DNA of 37,683 nucleotides from an uncultured Muribaculaceae bacterium (GCA_947381945.1 CANCXM010000029.1:1-37683); one strand, 5' to 3'. Counted from the stretch's first letter, positions 1 to 8,880 are shown. Notes: generated by a model not told the origin, from the sequence alone. A program made the numbers and translations.

Positions 1-30
1 GCCTCTCAAGGCGTTCAGCGGAAAACTTTG

Positions 31-62
31 CAAAGGTACGTCGAATTTTCGAGACTCGCAAA
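31..62 (-). promoter_or_regulatory. Bacteroidota-type promoter, leftward (downstream copy of a tandem pair)
   Basis: On the minus strand TTTG (62-59) is followed after 20 bp by TACCTTTG (38-31), an exact match to the sigma-ABfr consensus TTTG-N19/20-TAnnTTTG. Transcription would start near position 24 and leave the window. Together with the identical -7 octamer at 186-179 it forms a tandem promoter pair, the arrangement common for stable-RNA operons. Confidence 0.7.
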
Positions 63-178
63 TCGTTTTCGAGATTTTAACATCTTTTTAACTTTTCATC
101 AGCGAACCGAATCAAGCTTTTCAGCGTTTCAATCTTTATCGCCTCACCACTGTGGGGCTTGCTTCTCAAAAGCGAGTG

Positions 179-210
179 CAAAGGTAGACACTTTCTACAT
201 TCCCTCCAAA
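179..210 (-). promoter_or_regulatory. Bacteroidota-type promoter, leftward (upstream copy of a tandem pair)
   Basis: Minus-strand TTTG (210-207), 20-bp spacer, TACCTTTG (186-179): an exact consensus match with the same -7 octamer as the copy 148 bp downstream. No credible open reading frame lies between the two, so both probably serve one transcription unit beyond the left edge. Positions 211-343 show nothing recognisable. Confidence 0.7.
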
Positions 211-343
211 TATTCATAGATGTTTTAACATAATTTTAACAGTTTTCTACTAAACAATGCCCAAACTGCTATAAAATTTAATCTAAAACACTTATTCGGC
301 ACTTCCCATTCAGCTTCGACTATCCCCGACCACGCACTATCTC

Positions 344-383
344 AAAAAAATGCGCACACAAAGCCGAAGCTCTGTATGCGCAT
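344..383 (-). terminator. Rho-independent terminator of serC-serA
   Basis: Just past the serA stop codon, the arms ATGCGCA (350-356) and TGCGCAT (377-383) enclose further pairing (ACA/TGT and AGC/GCT) closed by a CGAA/TTCG tetraloop. That gives about 13 pairs over 15 positions. On the minus strand the stem is followed by seven T (350-344). Confidence 0.85.
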
Positions 384-418
384 CCGCAGTATCAAAGATT
401 TTAACTTTTTCTCTATGC

Positions 419-1339
419 TTATTTGTTAACGCGGAAACGCTCCTCACCGGTTGTCAGGAAAGAAATAACCTGACGAGCGGCAGCGATGCCTGCATTGATA
501 TTAGCCTCGGAGGTCTGCGCACCCATCTTTTTCGGAGTGAAGAAGACGCGATCGCCAAACTTCTCCTTGATTTCGGCTGCACGCTCAGGAGCCACGTCGG
601 CTGCATACTTGAGGTCGGGACGCTCTTCAAGAGCACGGATCAAGCCATCTTCATCTATCACCTCCTTACGGGCGGTGTTGATGAGAAGACCACCCTTCGG
701 CATGGAAGCGATAAGGTCGAAACCGATGGACTTCTTTGTCTCTGCAGTGGCAGGGATATGAATTGACACAACCTTATTGGTACGGTAAAGCTCTTCGACC
801 GAGTGTACGGGCGTAACACCGGCATCCTCCATCACCTCATCAGGACAATAGGGGTCGAGCGCAGAGATATTCATCTCGAAACCGCGACCGATACGGGCCA
901 CGTTGCGGCCAACCTGTCCGAAGGCCTGGATGCCGAGAGTCTTATCCTTAAGCTCAGTACCGGAAGTTCCGTTGTACATATTGCGACACATCATGACGGC
1001 AAGACCGAACACGAGCTCAGCAACAGCGTTGGAGTTCTGACCGGGAGTGTTCTGCACACACACGCCACGCTCTGTAGCAGCAGCAAGGTCTACATTGTCG
1101 TATCCCGCACCTGCACGAACCACAACCTTGAGATTGGGAGCGGCAGCGAGCACTTCGGCATCAACCTTGTCGCTTCGGATGATGAGAGCATCGGCTGTAG
1201 CCACGGCGTCGAGCAATTGCTGACGGTCGGTGTACTTCTCAAGGAGGGCAAGTTCGGCACCGGCATCCTCGATGACCTTACGCATTCCGTCGACTGCGAC
1301 GGCTGCAAAAGGTTTTTCAGTTGCAATAAGGACTTTCAT
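419..1339 (-). CDS. serA: D-3-phosphoglycerate dehydrogenase, short ACT-less Bacteroidota form
   Basis: A 306-residue NAD-dependent 2-hydroxyacid dehydrogenase of the SerA family that oxidises 3-phosphoglycerate to 3-phosphohydroxypyruvate, the first step of serine synthesis in the cytosol. The substrate-binding segment RAGAGYDNVD lies at about 75-84, the Rossmann dinucleotide region (LGIQAFGQVGRN) at 135-146 and NTAR with the conserved Arg at 221-224. There is no C-terminal ACT or intervening domain, so serine feedback through ACT is not expected. The usual catalytic-His motif TPHxGA reads TPKKMGA (268-274); as recalled, this Lys form is shared by Bacteroidota homologues. It starts 39 bp after serC and ends at a strong terminator, so the pair is one transcript. 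Confidence 0.93.
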   Translation of the reverse strand: MKVLIATEKPFAAVAVDGMRKVIEDAGAELALLEKYTDRQQLLDAVATADALIIRSDKVDAEVLAAAPNLKVVVRAGAGYDNVDLAAATERGVCVQNTPGQNSNAVAELVFGLAVMMCRNMYNGTSGTELKDKTLGIQAFGQVGRNVARIGRGFEMNISALDPYCPDEVMEDAGVTPVHSVEELYRTNKVVSIHIPATAETKKSIGFDLIASMPKGGLLINTARKEVIDEDGLIRALEERPDLKYAADVAPERAAEIKEKFGDRVFFTPKKMGAQTSEANINAGIAAARQVISFLTTGEERFRVNK

Positions 1340-1378
1340 GGTCTCTTATATATATTTATGTATGGGTGATGTGTGGAA

Positions 1379-2449
1379 TCAGTGAGTTTTCTCGAATTCG
1401 TTCATTGCGTCGACGAGAGCCTGAACGCTTTCGATGGGAAGAGCATTGTAGAGCGATGCACGGAAGCCGCCGACTGAACGGTGACCCTTGATGCCTACAA
1501 TACCGCGGGCTGCGCAGAAATCAACGAAGTCCTTTTCAAGCTCCTTGTATTCGGGAGTCATTACGAAAGTGACGTTCATGATTGAGCGTGATTCGGGATC
1601 GGTGACAGTGCCTACGAACATCTTCGACGCATCAATAGCATTGTAGAGGAGCTCGGCTTTGGCAAGGTCGCGCTTCTCCATTTCCTTCACGCCACCCATC
1701 TCCTTATAGTAGCGGAGGGTCTGGAGTGCGGAGAATACGGGAAGTACGGGAGGAGTGTTGAACATCGAACCCTTCTTGATGTGGGTGCGGTAGTCAAGCA
1801 TTGTCGGAATCACGCGGTCGACATGGCCGAGCGCACTTTCCTTGACAATCACGAGGGTCGCACCGGCAGGACCGAGGTTCTTCTGGGCGCCTGCATAGAT
1901 AAGGTCGTATTTGGAAACGTCGACGGGACGGGAGAAGATGTCGGACGACATGTCGGCAACCAGAGGTACATTCACATCGGGATCCTTGCGGAGCTCGGTA
2001 CCGTAGATTGTATTATTGGTTGTGATATGGAAATAGTCGAGGTCGTCAGGAACGGTGTAGCCCTTGGGATAGTAGGTATAGTTGGCTTCCTTTGAAGAAG
2101 CAAGCACTTCAACTTCACCGAAAATCTTGGCTTCCTTGATTGCATTGGCAGCCCATGTACCGGTGTCGAGATAGCCGGCCTTGGTGCGGAGAAGGTTGAA
2201 GGGAGCCATGCAGAACTGAAGACTGGCACCGCCGCCGAGATAGAGCACATGGTAACCCTCGGGCACATCAAGAAGCTCCTTGACGAGAGCCTGCGCCTCA
2301 TCCATTACGGCAACAAACTCTTTGCCACGGTGTGACACTTCGAGAAGAGAAAGTCCGGTGTTGGCAAAATTGATAATCGCATCGGCAGTATTCTTAATTG
2401 TGTATTCACTAAGAATAGAAGGGCCGGCAGAAAAATTATGCTTCTTCAT
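1379..2449 (-). CDS. serC: Phosphoserine aminotransferase
   Basis: A PLP enzyme converting 3-phosphohydroxypyruvate and glutamate to phosphoserine and 2-oxoglutarate, immediately after SerA in the pathway; it is also linked to pyridoxal phosphate synthesis in some bacteria. The open frame extends to 2512, but the family N terminus ([13 protein letters not shown]) starts at the ATG at 2449, giving 356 residues, the usual SerC length. Visible motifs are the phosphate-cup LGGGASLQF (71-79), TNNTIYGTE (144-152), ADMSSD (165-170) and the PLP lysine K190 in [11 protein letters not shown]. It is first in the serC-serA transcript, behind an exact-match promoter that leaves a leader of about 110 nt. 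Confidence 0.95.
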   Translation of the reverse strand: MKKHNFSAGPSILSEYTIKNTADAIINFANTGLSLLEVSHRGKEFVAVMDEAQALVKELLDVPEGYHVLYLGGGASLQFCMAPFNLLRTKAGYLDTGTWAANAIKEAKIFGEVEVLASSKEANYTYYPKGYTVPDDLDYFHITTNNTIYGTELRKDPDVNVPLVADMSSDIFSRPVDVSKYDLIYAGAQKNLGPAGATLVIVKESALGHVDRVIPTMLDYRTHIKKGSMFNTPPVLPVFSALQTLRYYKEMGGVKEMEKRDLAKAELLYNAIDASKMFVGTVTDPESRSIMNVTFVMTPEYKELEKDFVDFCAARGIVGIKGHRSVGGFRASLYNALPIESVQALVDAMNEFEKTH

Positions 2450-2564
2450 ATATAATATAATTTTGGAAAAAGTTGTCGTGATAAAAATGTACTTACTGTT
2501 GAAATGTGACAAAGCGATGGAACGGGCAACAATCCCTCTGATTCCACCGCTGTGTTATCATCGG

Positions 2565-2595
2565 CAAATATAGCGATTTTTTCAATCCGTCCAAA
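2565..2595 (-). promoter_or_regulatory. Promoter of serC-serA
   Basis: Minus-strand TTTG (2595-2592), 19-bp spacer, TATATTTG (2572-2565): an exact TTTG-N19-TAnnTTTG match. Start of transcription is expected near 2558, giving a leader of roughly 110 nt to the ATG at 2449. I see no recognisable riboswitch in the leader. Confidence 0.75.
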
Positions 2596-2710
2596 CAACT
2601 TACGGAATAAAAAACGAATAATTACAGAAATTTTTCCGTAATTACCATTTTCGCCCTATTTTTCGGACCTCAGCCCTCTCAAAAGCATATTTTTCCAGAC
2701 CGGAATGTGC

Positions 2711-2744
2711 TTCATTGTCACATCCGCGCTGTTCATTGACACAT
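2711..2744 (+). repeat. Two 13-bp direct repeats two helical turns apart, upstream of the efflux promoter
   Basis: TTCATTGTCACAT (2711-2723) and TTCATTGACACAT (2732-2744) match at 12 of 13 positions and are spaced 21 bp start to start. The second ends 2 bp before the -33 element. Placement and phasing look like a binding site for an activator or repressor contacting one DNA face. Confidence 0.55.
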
Positions 2745-2745
2745 G

Positions 2746-2777
2746 CTTTGACAAGTCAAAGGAAAGTTATAAATTTG
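2746..2777 (+). promoter_or_regulatory. Promoter of the RND efflux operon with an overlapping inverted repeat
   Basis: TTTG (2747-2750), 19-bp spacer, TAAATTTG (2770-2777) match the consensus exactly; transcription should start near 2784, about 215 nt before the adaptor gene. The perfect 7-bp inverted repeat CTTTGAC-AA-GTCAAAG (2746-2761) covers the -33 box and could be a repressor operator. Confidence 0.75.
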
Positions 2778-2802
2778 TATTGTGATAAAACACATTTATC
2801 GT

Positions 2803-2866
2803 CAATCACGCGCATATAATCAATCATGCGCAGGCAATTATAATCAAAACATGTGCAAGCAATTCT
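2803..2866 (+). repeat. Imperfect tandem repeats in the efflux operon leader
   Basis: Three related units follow each other: CAATCACGCGCATATAAT (2803-2820), a longer one starting CAATCATGCGCAGGCAA (from 2821), and CAAAACATGTGCAAGCAATT (2845-2864). The best pair is ATGCGCAGGCAATT (2826-2839) and ATGTGCAAGCAATT (2851-2864). They lie in the predicted 5' UTR. No protein is evident: the 71-codon frame across them has no convincing start or composition. Confidence 0.45.
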
Positions 2867-2999
2867 GTATTTCACAACCGATCCAAACACCCGCAAACAA
2901 ACTTTTTCTTAACTCTTCTCAACTTTCCTCAAAACTTATGTGTTTAACTATTGTTAAAAGGTTCTCACCCCAGTGCAATTTTAATCCGTCACATTAATC

Positions 3000-4277
3000 A
3001 TGAATTTTAATCACATCGGTGAATCATTAGGTTCAAAAGTATCAACAGGTTTTCAGGCAGTGAAAGGTCACACACCCCACAAGAAAAAGGCCTGGCTCGT
3101 CATAGCGCTTGCAATACTCATCATCGTTGCAGCAGTCTACTTTTTCCTCCGTCCAAAACAGCAGGTCCCTCCCCTCCCGACAGTCGAAGTCGAAGCTGTC
3201 GAGACCGGCAATATAAATATATATGGTGAATATGTAGGCCGAATCCGTGCCCAGCAGTTCGTCGAAATCCACGCCCGTGTCGAAGGCTACCTTGAAAGTA
3301 TGCTTTTCAAGGAGGGTTCCTACATACAGAAAGGACAGACGCTTTTCATCATTGACCCGCGTCTTTACAAGGCTCATGTCAACAAGGCCCGTGCACAGCT
3401 CAACAAAGCCCGTGCGCAAGCTCAGAAAGCCGAACGCGACCTGCAGCGCATCAAACCACTCTACGCACAGAACGCAGCCTCACAGCTCGACCTCGACAAC
3501 GCGACCGCTGCCTACGAGACGGCAAACGCAGAAGTCATCGTCAGCGAAGCCGACCTCACACAAGCTGAGCTCACCCTCGGCTATACGAGAGTAAGCTCCC
3601 CGATTTCCGGCTACATTTCCGAACGTGTGGCAGACATCGGCACGCTCGTAGGCCCGTCAGGAGGCAAGTCCCTTCTTGCAACAGTTGTGAAAAGCGACTC
3701 CGTAAGGGTCGATTTCTCAATGACAGCCCTGGATTATCTCCGCAGCAAGGACCGCAACGTCAACCTCGGCAGCTCCGACCCCTCCCGCAAATGGAATTCA
3801 TTTGTCACAATCACCCTCGCCGACGGCTCTGTCTACCCCCACAAGGGTATCGTAGACTTCGCCGACCCGCAGGTCGACCCCAAGACCGGCACATTCTCTG
3901 TCCGCGCCGAGATGCCCAATCCCGACCACAGTCTTCTCCCAGGTGAATTCACCAAGGTCAAAGTGCTCCTCGACGTGCGCGAAGATGCCGTCGAGGTCCC
4001 GACCAAAGCGCTTGTCATTGAAAAAGGTGGTGCCTACGTCTTTGTCGTGCGCCCCGACAGCATAGTCGAGCGCCGTTTCATCGAGCTTGGCCCCGAAGTC
4101 GGCAACACAACCATTGTCGAGCGCGGACTGGCCAAGAATGAGAAAATCGTAGTCGAGGGTTACCATAAACTCTCCCACGGCATGAAGGTCAACCCAGTTG
4201 CCGCTCCTGTCAAGAAGGACAAGGAGACTGTCGAGACTGAAAAGGAAGTTGTAATATCCGAAGAGAAGGAGGATTGA
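3000..4277 (+). CDS. acrA: RND efflux periplasmic adaptor (membrane fusion protein)
   Basis: A 425-residue HlyD/AcrA-type adaptor bridging the inner-membrane pump and the outer-membrane channel. A basic cytoplasmic N terminus (about 1-31) is followed by one membrane anchor (about 32-51). Then come the lipoyl/barrel-sandwich half (around 80-110), an alpha-helical hairpin rich in Ala, Gln and Lys (about 120-185), the second lipoyl half with GYISERVADIGTLVGP (about 203-218), and beta-barrel and membrane-proximal domains. The anchor is a transmembrane helix, not the lipobox of E. coli AcrA. The tail is Lys/Glu-rich. It is the first gene of the operon, 1 bp before the pump gene. The gene symbol is by analogy; substrates cannot be read from sequence. 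Confidence 0.92.
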   Translation: MNFNHIGESLGSKVSTGFQAVKGHTPHKKKAWLVIALAILIIVAAVYFFLRPKQQVPPLPTVEVEAVETGNINIYGEYVGRIRAQQFVEIHARVEGYLESMLFKEGSYIQKGQTLFIIDPRLYKAHVNKARAQLNKARAQAQKAERDLQRIKPLYAQNAASQLDLDNATAAYETANAEVIVSEADLTQAELTLGYTRVSSPISGYISERVADIGTLVGPSGGKSLLATVVKSDSVRVDFSMTALDYLRSKDRNVNLGSSDPSRKWNSFVTITLADGSVYPHKGIVDFADPQVDPKTGTFSVRAEMPNPDHSLLPGEFTKVKVLLDVREDAVEVPTKALVIEKGGAYVFVVRPDSIVERRFIELGPEVGNTTIVERGLAKNEKIVVEGYHKLSHGMKVNPVAAPVKKDKETVETEKEVVISEEKED

Positions 4278-4278
4278 G

Positions 4279-7200
4279 ATGAAGAAGAATTTTTTCCTTG
4301 ACCATCCGGTATTTTCGATAGTAATATCCATCGTGATATTCATCATCGGAGGAATCGGTCTGGCTCTTCTGCCTGTCGACCAATATCCCCAGATTGTCCC
4401 TCCGGTTGTAAAAATCAGCGCCTCTTACCCCGGTGCTGACGCCCAGACCGTAACCCAGGCCGTCGCCACTCCCATCGAACAGGAACTGAACGGAACTCCC
4501 GGCATGATTTACATGTCATCGTCAAGCTCAAACTCAGGCGGTTTCACTGCCCGAGTGACCTTTGACATTGACACAGACCCCGAACTCGCAGCCGTCGACA
4601 TCCAGAACCGAGTGAAAATGGCCGAGTCGCGCCTCCCGGCCGAAGTCGTGCAGAACGGTATCTCAGTCTCCAAGGAGACCGCCAGCCGCCTCATGACCAT
4701 CACCATCCTCTCCGACGACCCGAAATTCGACGAGGTATACCTCAGCAACTATACGACTCTCAACGTCCTCGACCCCATCCGCCGTATTCCCGGTGTCGGA
4801 AGCGTCAGCAACGTCGGAAGCCGCTACTATGCGATGCAGATCTGGGTCGCCCCCGACAAGCTCGCCGACCTTGGGCTCACCGTCCAGGACATCCAGAGCG
4901 CATTGAAGGACCAGAACCGCGAGTCGGCCGCAGGTGCGCTCGGACAGGCCCCCGCTACCGACATTGACATCACCATGCCCATTATCGCGCGTGGCCGTCT
5001 GTCGTCAGTAGCTGAATTCGAGGACATTGTCCTCCGCGCACGCCCCGACGGCTCCCTCATCCGTCTGCGCGACGTTGCCCGTGTCTCGCTCGAAGCGTCG
5101 AGCTATTCGACAGAGAGCGGTATCAATGGAGGAAATGCCGCCGTTCTCAACATCAACATGCTTCCCGGCGCAAACGCCATGGAAGTGGCCAAGGCCGTCA
5201 AAGCGGAGATGGAAAACATAGCCAAGAACTTCCCAGAAGGCATAAGCTATGAGATTCCCTTCGACATGACCACATATATTTCCGAATCCATCCACCACGT
5301 CTACCGGACATTTTTCGAGGCGCTGCTGCTGGTGATTCTCGTGGTCTTCCTCTCGCTCCAGAACTGGCGCACCACCCTCATCCCAGTCATCGCTGTCCCG
5401 ATTTCGCTCGTCGGCACCTTCGGCGTGATGCTGATGTTCGGTTTCTCGCTCAACATGCTCACTCTCCTCGGTCTGATTCTTGCCATCGGTATAGTCGTGG
5501 ACGATGCCATCGTGGTCGTTGAAAACGTGGACCGCATCATGAACACCGAACGTCTCAGCCCCTACGAGGCCACGGCCAAGGCAATGAGCAACCTCAGCGG
5601 CGCGCTCATCGCGATGTCGCTCGTGCTCTGCGCAGTGTTCATCCCCGTAAGCTTCCTGCCGGGAATCACCGGTCAGCTCTACCGTCAGTTCACCATCACC
5701 ATCGCCGTATCGGTCATCATCTCAACCATTGTTGCCCTGACCCTCTCGCCGGTGATGTGTGCGAAACTGCTCAAACCCGCATCGAAAAACAAAAAGGCAA
5801 AAATCTTCCGCCTCATAAACATCTGGCTCAACCGTGGCAACAAGTCTTATAGCCGCACAATTGCCCGTGTGCTCAATCATCCGAAACGCATGTACACGGC
5901 CTTCGGCCTCGCCCTTGTGTTCATCTACCTCATGAACTCCCTCATGCCGCAGAGCTTCATGTCGCAGGAGGACCAGGGATATTTCACCGTCGAACTCGAA
6001 CTACCCGAAGGTTCCACCATCGAACGCAGCCGTGAGGTCACCGAGCGCGCCATGGACTATCTCTTGAAAGACCCCGATGTGAAATATGTCCTCAACGTGA
6101 CCGGCTCCTCTCCCCGTGTAGGCACAAATCCTGCCCACTCGCAGATGACAGTCATACTCAAGCCCTGGGATGAGCGCACCACCGAAGATATATCCGAAAT
6201 CCGCACACGCATCCACAACGAACTTTCAAAATATCCCGAAAGCCGCGCATTCGTTTTCACTCCGGCCATCATCCCGGGTCTCGGAAGCTCAGGCGGTTTC
6301 GAGATGGTGTTGGAAGCCCGTGGCGATGCCACTTATTCCGACCTCCAAAACGCCGTCGACACTCTCCGCCACTATGCATCAATGACTGCAGCCATCGCCG
6401 ACCTCTCTACTTCCATGCAGGCTGACATTCCACAGCTCTACTTCGATGTGGACCGCGACCGTGCAAAAATGCAGGGCATACCCGTCAGCGATATTTTCTC
6501 GACAATGAAAGCCTTCACCGGTTCGATATATGTCAACGACTTCAACATGTTCAACCGCATCTATCGTGTATATATCCAGGCGGAGGCTCCCTATCGCTCT
6601 CGCCGCGACAATCTGAACCTCTTCTTCGTGCGTGGAACAGGCAATGTCATGGTCCCAATCTCATCCCTCGGCACTTCCCGCTTCACCACCGGTCCCGGCA
6701 CCATCGGACGCTTCAACATGTTCAATTCCGCCACGATTTCCGGTGAGGCCGCCCACGGCTACAGCACCGGCGAAGCCATGGACGCTCTCGAAAAAATCGT
6801 CCGCGAAAAACTTCCTGAGAACATCGGAGTGGAATGGAGCGGTCTCTCCTATCAGCAGAAACACGAAAGCGGCAACACCGGTCTTGTGCTCGGACTCGCC
6901 CTTCTCTTTGTCTTCCTCTTCCTCGCAGCCCAATATGAGAGTTGGAGCGTACCGCTTGCCGTCATCCTCTCGCTCCCCATTGCAGGAGTGGGTGCATATC
7001 TCGGCATCTGGCTGTGCGGACTGGAAAACAACATCTATTTCCAGATTGGCCTTGTGATGCTCGTGGGCCTTGTGGCCAAAAACGCCATCCTCATTGTCGA
7101 GTTCGCCAAAGAGGAAGTCGACAAGGGTGTCGATGCTGTCCATGCCGCGCTCACTGCAGCCCGTCTGCGCTTCCGCCCGATTGTCATGACATCGCTTGCA

Positions 7201-7398
7201 TTCATGCTCGGACTTCTTCCTCTCCTCTTCGCCTCTGGCCCCGGTTCCGCCGCCCGCCGCGACATCGGCACAGGCGTATTCTTCGGTATGCTCGTCGCAA
7301 TCACCGTCGGCATCGTATTCGTGCCCTTCTTCTTCGTAGCCATCAACAAATTGACTCACCGTGGCAAAAAAGCCACCAAAGCCATTGCTGAAAAATGA
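4279..7398 (+). CDS. acrB: RND efflux pump, HAE1 (AcrB-like) family
   Basis: A 1039-residue proton-driven trimeric inner-membrane transporter, typical length for hydrophobe/amphiphile efflux RND pumps. TM1 is at about residues 10-28, and the large periplasmic porter and docking domains sit between TM1-TM2 and TM7-TM8. The proton-relay pair D408-D409 lies in IVVDDAIVVVENV and the relay lysine K934 in GLVAKNAILIVEF. An unusually good Shine-Dalgarno sequence (AAGGAGG, within the end of the adaptor gene) precedes the start, although this phylum rarely uses one. The stop overlaps the start of the outer-membrane gene (ATGA). All hallmark residues are present, so it is probably active; drug or bile-salt export is only a family expectation. 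Confidence 0.95.
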   Translation: MKKNFFLDHPVFSIVISIVIFIIGGIGLALLPVDQYPQIVPPVVKISASYPGADAQTVTQAVATPIEQELNGTPGMIYMSSSSSNSGGFTARVTFDIDTDPELAAVDIQNRVKMAESRLPAEVVQNGISVSKETASRLMTITILSDDPKFDEVYLSNYTTLNVLDPIRRIPGVGSVSNVGSRYYAMQIWVAPDKLADLGLTVQDIQSALKDQNRESAAGALGQAPATDIDITMPIIARGRLSSVAEFEDIVLRARPDGSLIRLRDVARVSLEASSYSTESGINGGNAAVLNINMLPGANAMEVAKAVKAEMENIAKNFPEGISYEIPFDMTTYISESIHHVYRTFFEALLLVILVVFLSLQNWRTTLIPVIAVPISLVGTFGVMLMFGFSLNMLTLLGLILAIGIVVDDAIVVVENVDRIMNTERLSPYEATAKAMSNLSGALIAMSLVLCAVFIPVSFLPGITGQLYRQFTITIAVSVIISTIVALTLSPVMCAKLLKPASKNKKAKIFRLINIWLNRGNKSYSRTIARVLNHPKRMYTAFGLALVFIYLMNSLMPQSFMSQEDQGYFTVELELPEGSTIERSREVTERAMDYLLKDPDVKYVLNVTGSSPRVGTNPAHSQMTVILKPWDERTTEDISEIRTRIHNELSKYPESRAFVFTPAIIPGLGSSGGFEMVLEARGDATYSDLQNAVDTLRHYASMTAAIADLSTSMQADIPQLYFDVDRDRAKMQGIPVSDIFSTMKAFTGSIYVNDFNMFNRIYRVYIQAEAPYRSRRDNLNLFFVRGTGNVMVPISSLGTSRFTTGPGTIGRFNMFNSATISGEAAHGYSTGEAMDALEKIVREKLPENIGVEWSGLSYQQKHESGNTGLVLGLALLFVFLFLAAQYESWSVPLAVILSLPIAGVGAYLGIWLCGLENNIYFQIGLVMLVGLVAKNAILIVEFAKEEVDKGVDAVHAALTAARLRFRPIVMTSLAFMLGLLPLLFASGPGSAARRDIGTGVFFGMLVAITVGIVFVPFFFVAINKLTHRGKKATKAIAEK

Positions 7399-8783
7399 AA
7401 CCAAGATTCTTTCTACATATATTTATAGCTCTCATTGCCCTCACCTCCTGCTCGGGAGTCAAAAATCTCACGCAGGCCGACATCACTATGCCGGAAACCT
7501 ATATGCCCGGTCTTGAATCCGATTCTGCCTGTGTGGCAGATATGGCTTGGTGGGAATTCTACGCAGATTCCACTCTCTGCCACCTCATCCGTCTGACCCT
7601 CGACAATAACCGCGACCTTCTCAAGTCGGCTGCAAAAGTGGAGGAGGCCCGTCATCTCTACGGCATCGACAAGGCCAATTTCTATCCAGAAATCAATGGC
7701 CTTGCCGGAGCGAACTACGAAACGAACAACTACGGCGGCTCCGGAACCACAAAAGATCCTGAATATGACCTGAAATTCACCGTCAGTTGGGAAATGAACC
7801 TCTGGGGTTCGCTTTCATGGGCAAAAAAACGCGGAGCCGCCCGCTTTCAGGCATCTGTCGAAGACCTCCACGCCATGCGCATGACCCTCATAGCGGAAGT
7901 TGCCTACGCCTACTTCCGTCTTATCGCTCTTGACAATGAGCTTGCCATTGTCCGTCAGACACTTGCCACCCGCGAGGAATCGCTCGAACAGGCACGCATC
8001 CGTTTCGAAGGCGGTCTGACCTCAGAGACGGTCTATCAGCAGGCAAAAGTGGAATATGCATCTGCAGCCGCGCTCGTCCCGAACCTCGAACGCCAGGTCA
8101 CCGTTGCACGCAACGCCATCACTCTTCTCATGGGTGAGTATCCGCGTGAGATTCTCGAACGCGGCCAACTCGCCCTCAACATCACCCTTCCCGAAAAACT
8201 TCCTGCCGGAATCCCCTCCACTTTGCTTGAACGCCGTCCCGACCTCCGCGCTGCTGAGCGCCGTCTGGCGGCAGCTATGGCTGATGTGGGCGTGAATTAC
8301 GCCAACCGTTTCCCCAATCTTCGCCTTGCATTCACTCCCGGATTCGAGAACGATGCGCTTGCCGATTTCTTCAAATCGCCCTTCACATATTCAATCGGTA
8401 CAATCACCGGTTCGGTTTTCGATTTCGGTCGCAAGAAGCGGAAATATCAGGCTGCGATAGCCGTCTATGATCAAGCCCGTTATGATTATGAAAAAGCTGT
8501 AATCACAGCCTTCACTGAAGTCAACAGCGCGTTGGAGACTTACCGTCGCGTGAAAGAGAACGGCAAACTCAAAGTCGAACTCCGCGATGCCACAGTCAAA
8601 TACGTCCAGTTGGCCCATCTCCAGTATCGTGCCGGCACCCTCAACTACATTGATGTGCTCGACGCACAGCGCCGCTACTTTGATGCACAAATCGGAGTCA
8701 GCAACGCTCTTCGCGACGAATATCTTGCACTCATCAACCTCTACAAAGTTCTTGGCGGAGGCTGGACTACAGAGTTCAAATAG
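7395..8783 (+). CDS. Outer-membrane efflux lipoprotein, NodT/OprM (TolC-like) family
   Basis: A 462-residue third component of the tripartite pump, forming the outer-membrane and periplasmic channel. A type II signal peptide ends in the lipobox L-T-S-C (C19), so the mature protein is a lipoprotein. Two outer-membrane-efflux repeats (about 55-245 and 265-455) contain long coiled-coil helices rich in Ala, Glu and Gln, and RFEGGLTSETVYQQA and LQYRAGTLNYIDVLDAQR are characteristic of the family. It is translationally coupled to the pump by a 4-bp ATGA overlap. No intrinsic terminator follows; the G-free pyrimidine tract downstream may instead serve Rho. Confidence 0.93.
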   Translation: MKPRFFLHIFIALIALTSCSGVKNLTQADITMPETYMPGLESDSACVADMAWWEFYADSTLCHLIRLTLDNNRDLLKSAAKVEEARHLYGIDKANFYPEINGLAGANYETNNYGGSGTTKDPEYDLKFTVSWEMNLWGSLSWAKKRGAARFQASVEDLHAMRMTLIAEVAYAYFRLIALDNELAIVRQTLATREESLEQARIRFEGGLTSETVYQQAKVEYASAAALVPNLERQVTVARNAITLLMGEYPREILERGQLALNITLPEKLPAGIPSTLLERRPDLRAAERRLAAAMADVGVNYANRFPNLRLAFTPGFENDALADFFKSPFTYSIGTITGSVFDFGRKKRKYQAAIAVYDQARYDYEKAVITAFTEVNSALETYRRVKENGKLKVELRDATVKYVQLAHLQYRAGTLNYIDVLDAQRRYFDAQIGVSNALRDEYLALINLYKVLGGGWTTEFK

Positions 8784-8787
8784 TCTG

Positions 8788-8880
8788 CCCCGCCCCCCCT
8801 CCACACCTCATCCACCATCTTTTCCCCTCCCTCTTCACTTTCTCTTTTTTCGGTTTCTCCTACCATTTCTTTCGCGTTTT
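8788..8880 (+). other. Pyrimidine-rich, G-poor tract after the efflux operon
   Basis: About 93 nt of mostly C and T, with no G at all from 8793 to 8851. It begins 5 nt after the last efflux stop codon, and no hairpin-plus-T terminator is present. C-rich, G-poor unstructured RNA is the classical substrate of Rho, so a Rho-utilisation site is a reasonable reading. Confidence 0.4.

Noticed and set aside
28..219. 63-codon frame at the left edge
   Set aside because: It runs across two exact-match promoters of the opposite strand and has no recognisable feature.
2782..2997. 71-codon frame just before the efflux adaptor gene
   Set aside because: Non-ATG start, composition dominated by repeats of the leader, no protein character.
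6661..7404. 247-codon open frame opposite the RND pump gene
   Set aside because: Antisense to a clear pump gene; Glu/Gly-rich low-complexity composition.
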